A program made the position numbers and the translations under genes. Shown here in pieces: positions 27,064 through 36,917 of a stretch of DNA of 64,000 nt (the first letter of the stretch is position 1; each line of letters begins with the position of its first letter). This DNA is from Candidatus Cloacimonadota bacterium (GTDB lineage: Bacteria; Muiribacteriota; UBA6191), in the NCBI GenBank assembly GCA_019454875.1, contig JACFNL010000003.1, forward strand, positions 1-64,000, read 5' to 3'. The notes below the pieces were generated by a model. That model made no database searches and was not told the DNA's origin. It saw only the letters and a program-made list of their open reading frames with translations.

Positions 27064-29089
27064 CCTCCCCAGATAAAATGCCCTTGGTTTTTTCCGACAT
27101 AAGAAACAGTAAAATGAGCTGCACCATACCCCTATGACCCTCCTCAAACTGTACCTTATCCTCAAGCATATCTTCCAGATTCAAAATCAGCATTCCCGCT
27201 ATTGCCATCAGCTGAACACGGTTCATCTGTGCATAAAATATAAATTCCTGATTCTGAAGATCAGAAGAATAATCCCAGGAATAGGCAAGACCCTGCTCTT
27301 GTAAACACTGGCGCAGAATCTCAGTGTTTACACTGGCCCCAAAACCAAGTTTTAAACCAAGATTGGAAAACTTCTCCTGATTTTCACCATCCTCACAGGG
27401 AAAATAAGAGATGATAAGATCTGCATAATTTTTCTGGGGCTTGATATACTTTAAGGCATCTTCTTCACGGGCCTGAATCTGAGTTAATACCTTTGTTTCA
27501 GAATATCCCCGCTTTAAGGTATCCCGAAGAATTTTCCAGTGACGGCGCAGGCTCTCTTCCGTATCCAGATAAATCTTCAAATCAAGTATTTTGCGCATTT
27601 TAGGAAGATAAAAAGGGTGTAGTCCACTCAAAACAATATACTCTGCTGCTTCAACTTTTCTGGATTCAGTAAGTTTCCCTTCCAGATGATCATAATCATT
27701 TCTGTGAATGGCCCTACCCCGTTTGAGGCTTAATATATCCTCCATCTGTCTGTGCAGATGATTGGCCCTTGGATTGAGGTGAGTCATACTGTTCCAGGAG
27801 TCATGCGCACGGTCCCAGCGATGATCCGCATCCCCTTCCAGATCAAGAAGCCTTAAACCAAACAGGGATTTTAAATCCTTGAGCAGGGTGGACTTGCCCA
27901 CAGCTGAATCCCCACCAATTCCAATGGCAACCCCGAGGCTTCTTCGTCTGTACACCAGATTGGAGCGAACCCCCAAACCATAATGAGCCAGAATCACAAG
28001 AACCAGCGAGGTCCATAGAAGTGTGAAGCCCAAATCAGTAAAAATTCCCTGATTGAGGATAGAAGGCAGCTGTGTTCCCAAAAAATTCAAAGGTGAAACC
28101 GTAAAGGGATGACAGAGCACAAAATACAAAAGATAGGAAAAAACCAGGGTCAGATACAAAAACACTCTTCCTGGTTTTTCATATAATATCTGTACAAAAA
28201 AAACGGACACAAAAGGCAGTGACCAGACATACCATCCAGGCATTGGCGGCACACAAAGAACAAATACAGAAAATAGAAGACCCGCAAAGGAAAAAAAGAG
28301 ATCCCGATTGATTTTTTCATAGGCCAGAAAACGAAGATAAATCACCAGGCAGACCATGGGGGCCACAAATACGGTTCTGTTACCAACCGGAAGATAAAAA
28401 GCAAACAGAAGGCTCTGTTCAGGACTGGCAAACACCGTTTTGTAAAATGCTTCGGAACCAAAGGGAAGGATTCCTATATAAAATATAAGTAGCGGTAATG
28501 TCAGCATCAACCCCATTTCCCAATACAGGTTTTTTTTCCAGAGCCAGATCAGAATCAGGGGTAAAAGTGCCAACACATGGGTTTTGCATAAAAGGGCCAG
28601 GGAAAATCCCAGTGCTGCCAATACAATCTGCCTTTTCATCAGCTGCAAAGCACTAAAAAATAAAAAAGCCGTGGGCACAAGATCAAGCTGAGAATGCATG
28701 TATACGGCATACAAAAGAATGGGAGAGGCAAAATATACCCAAAGGATCAGATTTTTTCTGGAAGAATAAAGTCGCATCAGCATCAGGCAAATAGAGAGAT
28801 CTGCCAAAAGCGATGGAACCTTAAAAGCTAGCCTGAATAACCAGTCCGGAGGCTCAGACACAAAAAGTTTTACAAACCAGAGAGGAAAAGCATGGATCAG
28901 AAGCATCCCCGGAGGATAGGGAAAAGCCGCCATATCAAGAGAGGTGCGATAGCTATCCCATGGATTGGTACCAGATACCAGATAGTGTTTTACAAAGGGT
29001 AGAAACAAGAGATCCAGCCAGTCCGAGCTGAAGACCAGCATCAAAAAAATTTTAATGCCAATAATCAGGCAGAGCCAGTACGAAACCAC
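27044..29089 (-). CDS. Membrane GT-C glycosyltransferase fused to a uridine-kinase/PRK-like domain
   Basis: The first 370 of 681 residues are polytopic, with roughly ten hydrophobic helices and GT-C-like loops ([28 protein letters not shown]). A short basic linker ([10 protein letters not shown]) leads to a cytosolic P-loop kinase domain: [10 protein letters not shown] at 392-401, [22 protein letters not shown] and [14 protein letters not shown], as in the phosphoribulokinase/uridine kinase family. This combines a lipid-linked-sugar-dependent transferase with a small-molecule kinase in one chain, which I do not know from described families. It overlaps the UDP-glucuronate decarboxylase gene by 25 nt and the aldolase gene by 20 nt. 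Confidence 0.82.
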   Translation of the reverse strand: MVSYWLCLIIGIKIFLMLVFSSDWLDLLFLPFVKHYLVSGTNPWDSYRTSLDMAAFPYPPGMLLIHAFPLWFVKLFVSEPPDWLFRLAFKVPSLLADLSICLMLMRLYSSRKNLILWVYFASPILLYAVYMHSQLDLVPTAFLFFSALQLMKRQIVLAALGFSLALLCKTHVLALLPLILIWLWKKNLYWEMGLMLTLPLLIFYIGILPFGSEAFYKTVFASPEQSLLFAFYLPVGNRTVFVAPMVCLVIYLRFLAYEKINRDLFFSFAGLLFSVFVLCVPPMPGWYVWSLPFVSVFFVQILYEKPGRVFLYLTLVFSYLLYFVLCHPFTVSPLNFLGTQLPSILNQGIFTDLGFTLLWTSLVLVILAHYGLGVRSNLVYRRRSLGVAIGIGGDSAVGKSTLLKDLKSLFGLRLLDLEGDADHRWDRAHDSWNSMTHLNPRANHLHRQMEDILSLKRGRAIHRNDYDHLEGKLTESRKVEAAEYIVLSGLHPFYLPKMRKILDLKIYLDTEESLRRHWKILRDTLKRGYSETKVLTQIQAREEDALKYIKPQKNYADLIISYFPCEDGENQEKFSNLGLKLGFGASVNTEILRQCLQEQGLAYSWDYSSDLQNQEFIFYAQMNRVQLMAIAGMLILNLEDMLEDKVQFEEGHRGMVQLILLFLMSEKTKGILSGEDELVSL

Positions 29090-30006
29090 TGAACAGACCT
29101 TTGTAATCCCTCTTCCAGTCCCACTTCAGGTGTCCAGCCCAGTACGGTTTGGGCCAGTGTGATGTCTGGTTTTCTCTGTCTTGGATCATCGGTGGGCAAA
29201 GGACAGGACACCATCCCCGAGCAGGATTCGGTAATTTTTATGATCTCCTGGGCAATATCACGGATGGTCACTTCCTCGGGGTTTCCAAGATTCACCGGTC
29301 CGGTAAAACCAGTAGCAGAATCCATCATCAGAACCAAAGCCTCGATCAGATCGGAAACATAACAGAAGGAACGGGTTTGCATACCGTCTCCATATAGGGT
29401 GATATCTCTATTATGCAATGCCTGATTGATAAAATTGCTGATAACCCTTCCATCTTCAATATCCATTCGCGGGCCGTAAGTATTAAAGATCCTGACTACT
29501 TTAATATCCACTCCGTACTGACGGAAATAATCAAAAAACAAGGTCTCCGCACAGCGTTTCCCCTCGTCATAACAGGAACGGGGACCAATGGGGTTCACAT
29601 GGCCCCAGTAATTTTCGGTCTGGGGATGAATCTCAGGATCTCCATACACTTCAGAGGTCGAGGCCTGCAAAATACGGGCCCCTGTATTCAGGGCCAGATC
29701 CAGCATATTGATGGCCCCCTGAATGTTGGTGCGAATCGTCTTGACCGGATCCTGCTGATAATGGACAGGAGATGCAGGACAGGCCAGATTGTATATCTGA
29801 TCTACTTCAAGAAGTATCGGCACGGTTACATCATGGCGAATCAGCTCAAAATAAGGGTTGGATAACAAATGGCGAATATTGGCCCGAGTCCCTGTGTAAT
29901 AGTTGTCCAGACAAATGACATCATGTCCTAGGCTCAGAAGTTTCTCACAGAGATGAGACCCTAAAAATCCAGCTCCACCAGTTACCAGAACCCGTTTTCT
30001 ACGCAT
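29065..30006 (-). CDS. uxs: UDP-glucuronate decarboxylase (UDP-xylose synthase)
   Basis: The 313-residue SDR protein has [65 protein letters not shown] (active-site Tyr and Lys) and [11 protein letters not shown], a full match to the UXS family. It converts UDP-glucuronate to UDP-xylose with recycling of NAD. The start has an SD (AAGGA) and lies 3 nt after the M20 gene. The first step, UDP-glucose dehydrogenase, is not in the window. Confidence 0.93.
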   Translation of the reverse strand: MRRKRVLVTGGAGFLGSHLCEKLLSLGHDVICLDNYYTGTRANIRHLLSNPYFELIRHDVTVPILLEVDQIYNLACPASPVHYQQDPVKTIRTNIQGAINMLDLALNTGARILQASTSEVYGDPEIHPQTENYWGHVNPIGPRSCYDEGKRCAETLFFDYFRQYGVDIKVVRIFNTYGPRMDIEDGRVISNFINQALHNRDITLYGDGMQTRSFCYVSDLIEALVLMMDSATGFTGPVNLGNPEEVTIRDIAQEIIKITESCSGMVSCPLPTDDPRQRKPDITLAQTVLGWTPEVGLEEGLQRSVQWFRTGSA

Positions 30007-30009
30007 TCA

Positions 30010-31158
30010 CTATCCTTCTTTTCTCATGGCTCTTTTTTCTATCAATCGACAGAAAATTTCCGTTCCTGCCATAAGAACTGACTCATCAAAATTAAATTTT
30101 GGATTATGATGGGCCGCGTAGGTAAGGTGGGTACCTCCCGAACCAAGCAAAAAATAACATCCAGGCACTCTCTCAAGGAAATAGGACATATCCTCACCGC
30201 CCATACCCATGATTTCAGGCAGAATATGACCTTCTCCCAAAACATCGGTTACAGCTTCCGCAACCAGGCCGGTACATTCCGAGTCGTTATATATGGCTGG
30301 ATACCCTGATTTTAATTCAAAATCAATTTTGCACTCATATTCCATTTCCATGGCCATAATCTTCTGGGACAGCCGTTTTAATATGAACTGCCTGTCTTCT
30401 CTCGACAGGGAGCGCATTGTACCTTCCATAGTGCAGGTATCTGCGATCACATTAAATCTCTCCCCGGAATGAATGGTAGAGAAAGTCAAAACATTGGCAT
30501 GCATGGCGTTAATTTCTCTTGTCAGAATCAGTTGAGATTCCAGAATCAGACGAGCCGCAATTACAATCGGTTCCACACACAGATAGGGACGGGCTGCATG
30601 TCCTCCCCGGCCATAAATTTTTAGGGAAAACTCATCAATAAATGCCGAAAATATTCCGGGAGCCAGTCCAATTTTTCGTGAAGGCAAACGGTTGCACAAA
30701 TGTAAACCATAAGCCTCCCCTACTTCGGGATTGCTCAAAACCCCTTCATCCACCATGACCTTTGCCCCTCCACCTTGTTCTTCAGCCGGCTGAAATACAA
30801 ATTTTAAGGGACGAGCCAGACGGTGTAGATTTTGATAGGCCCATACAATCGCTCCAAAGACCATGGCAGTATGCCCATCATGGCCACAGGCATGCATCAC
30901 ACCTTTATTTTTGGATGCAAAGGCCAGATTGGTTTCTTCCTGAATGGGCAAGGCGTCAATGTCGGCTCGAAACATGATGGCTTTTCCCGGCAGTTCTTCA
31001 CCAAGGGTCAGGACCAGTCCCGTACCAGCACAGACTTTAGGGCTAAGACCCAATTCTTTCAGGCGGGAAAACAGATAGGTCTGAGTTTCCTTTTCCTGGA
31101 AGCTCAATTCGGCAAGGCGATGTAAATCTCTTCTGAGCTGAATCAGTAATGATTCCAT
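30010..31158 (-). CDS. M20 family amidohydrolase (IAA-amino acid / hippurate hydrolase type)
   Basis: The 382-residue protein has the M20D signature: MFRADIDALPIQEETNLAF, MHACGHDGHTAM with metal ligands, FQPAEEQGGGAKVMV, GLHLCNRLPSRKIG and GMGGEDMSYFLERVPG. It should hydrolyse N-acyl amino acids or a related amide in the cytoplasm. It is the first gene of the eight-gene sugar operon. It has no SD; TAGAAT lies 6 nt before the ATG, suggesting a leaderless mRNA. In this context it could deacylate an N-acylated sugar or amino-acid precursor, which is speculative. Confidence 0.88.
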   Translation of the reverse strand: MESLLIQLRRDLHRLAELSFQEKETQTYLFSRLKELGLSPKVCAGTGLVLTLGEELPGKAIMFRADIDALPIQEETNLAFASKNKGVMHACGHDGHTAMVFGAIVWAYQNLHRLARPLKFVFQPAEEQGGGAKVMVDEGVLSNPEVGEAYGLHLCNRLPSRKIGLAPGIFSAFIDEFSLKIYGRGGHAARPYLCVEPIVIAARLILESQLILTREINAMHANVLTFSTIHSGERFNVIADTCTMEGTMRSLSREDRQFILKRLSQKIMAMEMEYECKIDFELKSGYPAIYNDSECTGLVAEAVTDVLGEGHILPEIMGMGGEDMSYFLERVPGCYFLLGSGGTHLTYAAHHNPKFNFDESVLMAGTEIFCRLIEKRAMRKEG

Positions 31159-31187
31159 GTGGGCATTCTAACATATACAATAGGCTC
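31159..31187. promoter_or_regulatory. 29-bp divergent promoter region
   Basis: Only 29 bp separate the two start codons. TAGAAT (minus, 31170-31165) lies 6 nt from the M20 start and TACAAT (plus, 31176-31181) lies 6 nt from the PHP-protein start. Each -35 would have to lie within the start of the opposite gene. Confidence 0.5.
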
Positions 31188-32933
31188 ATGTTGGGCTCAA
31201 CCCTATTTATCCTCTTACTAATGATTGCATTAGGGATTCAATCCCTCTTTCTTTCTTCTGCCTACACTGTGCTAAACCCAAGCCTTAGTCCTGCCTGTGA
31301 AATGTGGTTTGTACAGGATAAAACCCAGATCCGCCTGGAGATTCGGGTAACTCCCCACCCCGAAGCCTCCGCTCTTGAGCTGATTCGTCCTTCTGAGATG
31401 GTCTCAGAACCAATCAAGGGATTAACCCTTATATCTGATGACAGAACCTTGCAGTGCCTTCTGCCTATCATCAATGAATCCGCTAAACAAAGACCTCCCC
31501 GCTTAAATCGGCCCTACCGTTTTTTTATTGCTCCTGAATGTCGCAATCTTCCCCTGAGTCTTTCCTGGATTTCTCATCACCCGGAGGTAGATGTACCCTT
31601 GAGATTTCAGTTAAGCTCCATAGTTCAATCCCAGAAACACTTTTTGGGTGAGGCTCTTTTGCCGCCTTCCGTTGGCCCAGCCAGAAAAATTATCTGCCGC
31701 CGCCCAGTATTTGATCACCTCTCACCTCTTTGCTCCGGTCTTGATTCCAGAGGTTCACAGGTACCTGTAACCGGATTGGAATATCTGTTCTTACAACCTG
31801 CTTTTGAAACCTCCCTACCCTCCCAGTCTGGCTTACACAATGATGTCCCTTACCTTCTCTATCCCAAGGCACCCTCCAGGCGGCCTGTATTTTTTGGGGA
31901 TCTACATGTACATACGGCCTTTAGTGATGCCAGAATTCCCGTAAACCCTGATCAGGCCCTAAAATATGCCCGCTTTACCTCACTTCTGGATTTTGCAGCC
32001 ATTACCGATCATGCGGAAAATGTGTTCCGTGAGCCTTTGACTGAAAGAGAAATTGCCCTGACCCATCACGCCATCATGGAGCACACAATCCCTTTGGAAT
32101 TCAGTGCTTTTTTTGGATTTGAATGGACCTCTACCTGGAACAATCCAGATAGTGCTTTTGGGCATAGAAATGTGATCTATCCTGATTTAAACCCCAATGT
32201 CTTTTCCTCGGATCAATACCCCGATTTAAGCGAGATGTACCAGGCCTGCAAAGACTGCATCGGGATTGTTCATCATCCCATGATGATATGGGGTGGATAT
32301 TCTTTTAAAAGTCCTGTGATTTCAGGATTCGAGGGCCCTGTGGAAGTATTTTCCACCCACGGAAACTTTGAAAAGCATCTCCCCTCCCATAGCCCCTGGT
32401 TTCGTAAAGACTCTTCGGTTCAGGAAGGATTAAAGCGGGGATGGAAAATGCGGCTTATGGCCTCATCAGATACCCACTTTGGCCATCCTGGCCTGGTGCG
32501 CTTCCCTGAGCTTTCGCTTCACGATCTGGATGGGGGGGGAGTTATTGGAGTGTTTGCCCCAAAAAACACGAAAGAAAATATTTATGCGGCGATTCAGAAG
32601 GGCACATTTTATGGCACTACCGGCCCGCAAATCCTGCTCCTTCCCAGTGATTCGGAAAGCTTGAGCCAGATTTTCCCTCTTGAGGTTCATGGCACAGCCC
32701 CCATTGCCTCACTGCATCTGGTGGAAATTTATCCTCAGGGTCTTTACGAACAGACTATCCTTTTAAATCAGAATACCCCTCTGGATCTGATCCAGGTGCT
32801 ACATCAGCATGACAAAAAAACCATTTCTCTGTTAGCCAATATGAGACCCTGCACGGATTGTCTGGGCTACTACACAAAAATTGTTCAGGAAGATGGACAT
32901 ATGGCATACATAGGCCCAGTCTGGATAAATTAG
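31188..32933 (+). CDS. PHP-domain (DUF3604-like) membrane-anchored or secreted metallohydrolase
   Basis: From the ATG at 31188 the protein has 581 residues and an N-terminal signal or anchor ([20 protein letters not shown]). The first 230 residues are a beta-rich region of unknown type. The PHP domain follows, with metal-binding motifs [29 protein letters not shown] and [13 protein letters not shown]3604 proteins are predicted phosphoesterases or amidohydrolases of unknown substrate. The first 13 codons of the longer frame from 31149 lie over the promoter and are excluded. Confidence 0.8.
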   Translation: MLGSTLFILLLMIALGIQSLFLSSAYTVLNPSLSPACEMWFVQDKTQIRLEIRVTPHPEASALELIRPSEMVSEPIKGLTLISDDRTLQCLLPIINESAKQRPPRLNRPYRFFIAPECRNLPLSLSWISHHPEVDVPLRFQLSSIVQSQKHFLGEALLPPSVGPARKIICRRPVFDHLSPLCSGLDSRGSQVPVTGLEYLFLQPAFETSLPSQSGLHNDVPYLLYPKAPSRRPVFFGDLHVHTAFSDARIPVNPDQALKYARFTSLLDFAAITDHAENVFREPLTEREIALTHHAIMEHTIPLEFSAFFGFEWTSTWNNPDSAFGHRNVIYPDLNPNVFSSDQYPDLSEMYQACKDCIGIVHHPMMIWGGYSFKSPVISGFEGPVEVFSTHGNFEKHLPSHSPWFRKDSSVQEGLKRGWKMRLMASSDTHFGHPGLVRFPELSLHDLDGGGVIGVFAPKNTKENIYAAIQKGTFYGTTGPQILLLPSDSESLSQIFPLEVHGTAPIASLHLVEIYPQGLYEQTILLNQNTPLDLIQVLHQHDKKTISLLANMRPCTDCLGYYTKIVQEDGHMAYIGPVWIN

Positions 32934-32964
32934 GAACATTGAAAAAAAAACTGGATCACAGTAC

Positions 32965-32992
32965 TTGACAGAATCTATACTGGGGGTCTTAT
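32965..32992 (+). promoter_or_regulatory. Promoter region of ahcY
   Basis: TTGACA (32965-32970) is followed after 16 nt by TCTTAT. TATACT at 32976-32981 is an alternative -10, with only a weak -35 (GGATCA). Either gives a leader of about 20-30 nt carrying the ahcY SD. Confidence 0.45.
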
Positions 32993-33012
32993 TCATTTTA
33001 ACGAGGTGTTTC

Positions 33013-34368
33013 ATGCAACAAACAAAACCCGCTGTAAGCTCAGGGGCCGTATGGGGTGAAGGCCTGAGTGGCTTTACCGACTATAAAGTAAAAGATATCA
33101 GTCTTGCCGAATGGGGCCGCAAGGAAATCCAGCTCGCAGAACAGGAAATGCCTGGTCTGATGGCTCTTCGTGAGCAATACGGAAAGACCAAGCCTTTGAA
33201 GGGTGCCAATATCATTGGCTGTATCCATATGACCATTCAGACAGCCGTTCTGATTGAAACCCTGACCGAATTAGGGGCCACTGTACGCTGGTCTTCCTGC
33301 AATATTTATTCTACCCAGGACCATGCCGCTGCTGCTATTGCTGCCCGTGGAATTCCTGTGTTTGCCTGGAAAGGCGAAACTCTGGAAGAATATGACTGGT
33401 GTATTGAGCAGACCCTGTTATGGCCAGACGGGACAGTACCTAACATGATTCTTGATGATGGGGGCGATGCCACAATCATGATTCATGAAAAATTCAAGCA
33501 TCTTCTGCCTAACATCAAAGGCATCACAGAAGAAACTACAACCGGGGTTCACCGCCTCTATGAAATGCACAAGGCCGGAACCTTAAAAATTCCTGCTATC
33601 AATGTAAATGACTCCGTGACCAAATCCAAGTTTGACAACCTGTACGGTTGCCGCGAATCCCTGGCTGATGGTATCAAACGGGCCACTGACATCATGATGG
33701 CTGGCAAGGTCTGTGTTGTAGCCGGATACGGTGATGTGGGCAAGGGTAGTGCTGATGCTTTAAGAGGTCTTGGAGCAAGAGTTATTGTTACTGAGATTGA
33801 CCCAATCATCGCTTTACAGGCTGCCATGGAAGGTTATCAGGTTCTGACCATGGATGAGGCTGCTCCTCTGGCTGACATTATTGTTACCGCCACTGGCTGC
33901 TGCGATGTAGTCACCAAGGATCACTTTCTGCAAATGAAGAACAATGCAATTTTATGTAACATTGGTCACTTCGACTCAGAAATTCAAATGTCATGGCTTG
34001 AGAACAACCCTGAAGTTCGTTGTGAAAACATCAAACCACAGGTTGATCTGTACCACCTGCCTAACGGTCGTTCCATGATCGTTTTAGCCAAGGGTCGTTT
34101 AGTGAACCTTGGATGTGCCACCGGACACCCCTCCTTTGTCATGTCCTGCTCCTTTACAAATCAGGTACTAGCCCAAATTGAACTGTTCACCAAAACCGAA
34201 CAGTATCCAGTTGGTGTTTATGTACTGCCTAAACATCTGGATGAAAGAGTTGCAGCACTGCATCTTGATAAACTAGGTGTAAAGTTAACCAAACTTACCG
34301 ATGCCCAGTCGTCTTATCTAGGCATTAACAAAGAAGGTCCATTTAAACCAGAACACTATCGTTATTAA
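33013..34368 (+). CDS. ahcY: S-adenosylhomocysteinase
   Basis: From the ATG at 33013 (SD GAGGTG) the protein has 451 residues. It shows [33 protein letters not shown], the NAD-binding [19 protein letters not shown], and the canonical C-terminus KPEHYRY, which reaches the neighbouring subunit's cofactor site. It splits S-adenosylhomocysteine into homocysteine and adenosine and so sustains methylation. It is monocistronic, followed by a strong terminator. The earlier in-frame start at 32965 lies in the promoter. Confidence 0.97.
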   Translation: MQQTKPAVSSGAVWGEGLSGFTDYKVKDISLAEWGRKEIQLAEQEMPGLMALREQYGKTKPLKGANIIGCIHMTIQTAVLIETLTELGATVRWSSCNIYSTQDHAAAAIAARGIPVFAWKGETLEEYDWCIEQTLLWPDGTVPNMILDDGGDATIMIHEKFKHLLPNIKGITEETTTGVHRLYEMHKAGTLKIPAINVNDSVTKSKFDNLYGCRESLADGIKRATDIMMAGKVCVVAGYGDVGKGSADALRGLGARVIVTEIDPIIALQAAMEGYQVLTMDEAAPLADIIVTATGCCDVVTKDHFLQMKNNAILCNIGHFDSEIQMSWLENNPEVRCENIKPQVDLYHLPNGRSMIVLAKGRLVNLGCATGHPSFVMSCSFTNQVLAQIELFTKTEQYPVGVYVLPKHLDERVAALHLDKLGVKLTKLTDAQSSYLGINKEGPFKPEHYRY

Positions 34369-34401
34369 TAGTTGTTCTTTGGGATAAACCCTTTGGGGAA
34401 A

Positions 34402-34440
34402 CGCCCCTTCAGAAAGTTATTTCTGAGGGGGCGTTTTTTA
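34402..34440 (+). terminator. Intrinsic terminator of ahcY
   Basis: A perfect 14-bp stem (CGCCCCTTCAGAAA with TTTCTGAGGGGGCG), a 4-nt loop and a run of six T form a textbook rho-independent terminator 34 nt after the ahcY stop. Confidence 0.95.
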
Positions 34441-34453
34441 TCTCAGCTTTACT

Positions 34454-34475
34454 TATAAAAACAAATTTGTATACT
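34454..34475 (+). promoter_or_regulatory. HEPN-MNT leader, left copy: palindromic operator over a -10 box
   Basis: ACAAATTTGT (34461-34470), a perfect 10-bp palindrome, runs directly into TATACT (34470-34475). The 25-nt block from 34455 is identical to the right copy at 44341. Toxin-antitoxin operons are commonly autorepressed through such sites. Confidence 0.6.
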
Positions 34476-34491
34476 GGTGATGAGGAGTGAG

Positions 34492-34824
34492 ATGCCGCGT
34501 CTTGATTTGCCCCATCTTCAACTCGCCGACCGGCACCTGCACACCTTACAGTTGCTACTTATAAAAACAGTACCCCATGCCGAGGTCTGGGCCTATGGTA
34601 GCCGTGTCACTGGCAACTCGCACGAGGGCAGCGATCTTGATCTGGTGCTGCGCCTTCCGTCCGATTTAACGCAAGATGTAGAGGGCTTCATGGACCTTCA
34701 GACAGCACTTCAGGAAAGCACCCTGCCCATGCTGGTCGAAGTGCACCTGTGGGCACAATTACCCAATTCTTTTCATAGTAACATCGAAGCTGGATATGTA
34801 GTGCTACAGGAGGCACGGGCATAA
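34492..34824 (+). CDS. MNT-domain nucleotidyltransferase (antitoxin type), HEPN partner deleted
   Basis: The 110-residue protein has the minimal nucleotidyltransferase signature: VWAYGSRVTGNSHEGSDLDLVLRL with GS and D-x-D metal ligands, and a third acidic residue in VEVHL. MNT proteins pair with HEPN toxins and can inactivate them by AMPylation. The start at 34492 has an SD (GAGGAG); GAGGAG-TGA just before it looks like the last codons of the missing HEPN gene, now joined to the leader. It is likely an orphan antitoxin. Its last 100 nt are repeated exactly at the other end of the molybdoenzyme island. Confidence 0.82.
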   Translation: MPRLDLPHLQLADRHLHTLQLLLIKTVPHAEVWAYGSRVTGNSHEGSDLDLVLRLPSDLTQDVEGFMDLQTALQESTLPMLVEVHLWAQLPNSFHSNIEAGYVVLQEARA

Positions 34825-34831
34825 ACTGTCG
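34723..34831. repeat. 109-bp direct repeat, left copy
   Basis: The sequence from CTGCCCATGC to AAACTGTCG is identical, base for base, to 44539-44647 in the same orientation. It covers the MNT 3' end and 7 nt beyond its stop. The two copies bracket the molybdoenzyme operon. Confidence 0.97.
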
Positions 34832-34838
34832 TTATTCA

Positions 34839-35129
34839 TCAGGATCGAATATCCACCTGAAGATTAAGCCCCGAAAAATCGATACCTGACTTTGTTTTTG
34901 CCGATGGTTTTATAGAAACAAAGTCATCAGGTGAAAGAAAAATTTTGAGCTTGTGGGGTTCATAAAAAATTTGTGATATCGATACTTCGCAGTTGGTGAC
35001 AATCTCAACCTCAAAAGAATAGAGATTGACTATCTGAAATGATTGCTTCAGAACTTGGTATTGCTCTAGCTGTTGATAGTCTTGTTGGGAAAGCCTTAGT
35101 CTAACTTTATCCTCTAGTCTAATGTTCAT
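34839..35129 (-). CDS. Small unknown protein at the end of the molybdoenzyme operon
   Basis: The 96-residue protein begins MNIRLEDKVRLRLSQQDYQ and is beta-rich. The pattern resembles the small DUF7009-type proteins seen in molybdoenzyme clusters, from memory only. It overlaps mobA by 11 nt and is the last gene of the operon, so it probably serves cofactor insertion or maturation. It has no signal peptide and should be cytoplasmic. Confidence 0.65.
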   Translation of the reverse strand: MNIRLEDKVRLRLSQQDYQQLEQYQVLKQSFQIVNLYSFEVEIVTNCEVSISQIFYEPHKLKIFLSPDDFVSIKPSAKTKSGIDFSGLNLQVDIRS

Positions 35130-35679
35130 GGTTTAAGAATTCCTTCCAATCCTGGGGAGTATTTAAGTTACTAAAATTATGGGAATGCAAAGCCTGGATC
35201 TCATGTATTAAAAGCATTGAATAAAGACTTTTAAAGGAATAAGGCATGTTGAGGCATTTCAAATTTGTCAGCTTGTGCAAAAGATTGCAATCACATTTTA
35301 ATAATACGGGTAATTCAAAACCAAGGTATTTAACTCCTGATGCTTTGGCAGGCAGTTTTAGAAGTGGGGTGAGAATATCGCGATCCAGTAAAGGCATATC
35401 CACAGGAAGAACCAGAAGCTTTTGTGGCCCATAATTTTCTAGAACATAAGTAGCAACGCAACGAATCCCTTCCAGTGGACCTTGCCCTAAGACCTGATCG
35501 GGAATTGAAATGTAGTCCTTTTGGTTCCCACTAACCAAAACGGAATCAATCTGAGGTAGAGAAGCCAAGGTTTCATACTGTTTTTGTAAAAGACTTTTAG
35601 ATTGATATAACAATTCAGACTTGCATTGACCCATGCGCTTGGAAAGGCCACCAGCAAGAATCAATCCAATAGTTTTCAC
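35119..35679 (-). CDS. mobA: Molybdenum cofactor guanylyltransferase
   Basis: The 186-residue protein has the MobA signature GLILAGGLSKRMGQCKSEL, LLVLPVDMPLLD with the metal-binding Asp, and GPLEGIR. It transfers GMP from GTP to Mo-molybdopterin to form the guanine dinucleotide cofactor used by the DMSO reductase family, in agreement with the enzyme encoded upstream. It overlaps moeA by an ATGA. Confidence 0.92.
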   Translation of the reverse strand: MKTIGLILAGGLSKRMGQCKSELLYQSKSLLQKQYETLASLPQIDSVLVSGNQKDYISIPDQVLGQGPLEGIRCVATYVLENYGPQKLLVLPVDMPLLDRDILTPLLKLPAKASGVKYLGFELPVLLKCDCNLLHKLTNLKCLNMPYSFKSLYSMLLIHEIQALHSHNFSNLNTPQDWKEFLNHEH

Positions 35680-36917
35680 AAACGGAAAACCTCGACCTTC
35701 TGTCCCTTGGGAACAAATTCTTCATTCCCGGAAAATACAGCCCAGGCATTGGTTTTTAGAAACTGGCTTAAGGATGCTGCGGAACGCCTCTTGGGAGCAG
35801 AGACTTTCCAAACCCCATCGGATTGACTCAATTCGGCACAAAAAAAACTGCGAAAACCCAAAGAGACTTTAACATCATGTAACAGTTCCGCATAAACAGG
35901 TTCTGGGGACTTGCAATAGGTCAATTGATTCAGGAATGGAATGAGAAAAAAACGAAGCCCTACGGCAGAAGCCGCCAGATTTCCAGGTATCCCAAAAATA
36001 AATCGTTCGCGCCCACGGTAGTTTAAGGACGCAAACAATATTGGTTTTCCAGGATGAATGGAGCATTTGTGAAAGTGAATCTGTGCCCCTAACCCCAGAA
36101 GCGTCTCTTTAACAAAGTCATATTTCCCCATACTGACAGCACCGGTGCTGATCAAAAGATCCTGACCTGAATCAAATGCATTTAATAGAAGATTACGATA
36201 GAGGGTCGGATCATCCCTAACAATTCCAAGATTTTTAACATCATGTCCCTGTCCTCGAAGATAGGCTTCCAGATAAATTCCAGTTGCATTGCGAATCTGA
36301 GTTTCATTCAGATTTTTTGTTGCGTAACTTACGAGTTCTTTTCCGGTAGAAACAATGGCTAATTGAACCTTTCTGAGTACCTCAACCTGATCAATACCCA
36401 TGTTTGCCAGGACCATTAAATGATGAAACTCGATCTTGGTTCCCCGTGGTAGTAAAAGCTGACCTAATTTGATATCTTCACCCTGACGGCGGATATTTTC
36501 TCCGTCATTTGGGATAGAGTTAAGACAAATCCGTTTTGCATCAGCATTTTGTTCTATCGTGGTTGTGTTTTCTAAACGAATCACGGCCCAAAAAGCATCA
36601 CTGGGAATTTTTGCACCTGTCATGATTTCAATGGCCTGCAATTCCTCCTTGATTTCTGGTATTTCTTCCCCTGCGACCAATGATTCAGAGATGGTCAGAA
36701 TCGGATTCTTCCCATCCCTGAATTGTGTTAATAAGCTCCGATGAATCAAATATCCATCCATGGCAGAATGATCAAACCGTGGGTGATCTTCTGTTGCATG
36801 GATATCAGTAGCCAAAACACGATTGGCGGCATATTCAAGACCCACCGTTTCAGTATCCAGAGATACTGAAGTGAGGCATTCTGAAATGATGTTCAGACAA
36901 TCCTCATATTTGTGCAC
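35676..36917 (-). CDS. moeA: Molybdopterin molybdenumtransferase
   Basis: The 413-residue protein has MoeA features: AANRVLATDIHATEDHPRFDHSAMDGYLIH, ETGAKIP-type sequence (EIMTGAKIPSDAFWAVIRLE), GENIRRQGEDIKLGQLLLPRGT, STGKELV, and SMGKYDFVKE with IHPGKPILFA and GIPGNLAAS. It inserts molybdate into adenylylated molybdopterin. It overlaps the chaperone gene by 14 nt and mobA by 4 nt. A dedicated moeA and mobA make the cluster partly self-sufficient; the moa genes are not in the window. Confidence 0.93.
   Translation of the reverse strand: MHKYEDCLNIISECLTSVSLDTETVGLEYAANRVLATDIHATEDHPRFDHSAMDGYLIHRSLLTQFRDGKNPILTISESLVAGEEIPEIKEELQAIEIMTGAKIPSDAFWAVIRLENTTTIEQNADAKRICLNSIPNDGENIRRQGEDIKLGQLLLPRGTKIEFHHLMVLANMGIDQVEVLRKVQLAIVSTGKELVSYATKNLNETQIRNATGIYLEAYLRGQGHDVKNLGIVRDDPTLYRNLLLNAFDSGQDLLISTGAVSMGKYDFVKETLLGLGAQIHFHKCSIHPGKPILFASLNYRGRERFIFGIPGNLAASAVGLRFFLIPFLNQLTYCKSPEPVYAELLHDVKVSLGFRSFFCAELSQSDGVWKVSAPKRRSAASLSQFLKTNAWAVFSGNEEFVPKGQKVEVFRL

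Noticed and set aside
29413-29865. 150-codon plus-strand frame inside the UDP-glucuronate decarboxylase gene
   Set aside because: It is a shadow of a strongly conserved enzyme, with no SD and no recognisable protein features.
34557-34569. 13-mer ACTTATAAAAACA inside MNT, repeating 34451-34463 of the leader
   Set aside because: Short and AT-rich; the inner copy encodes conserved MNT residues and the right-hand leader lacks the first four bases, so it is probably chance.
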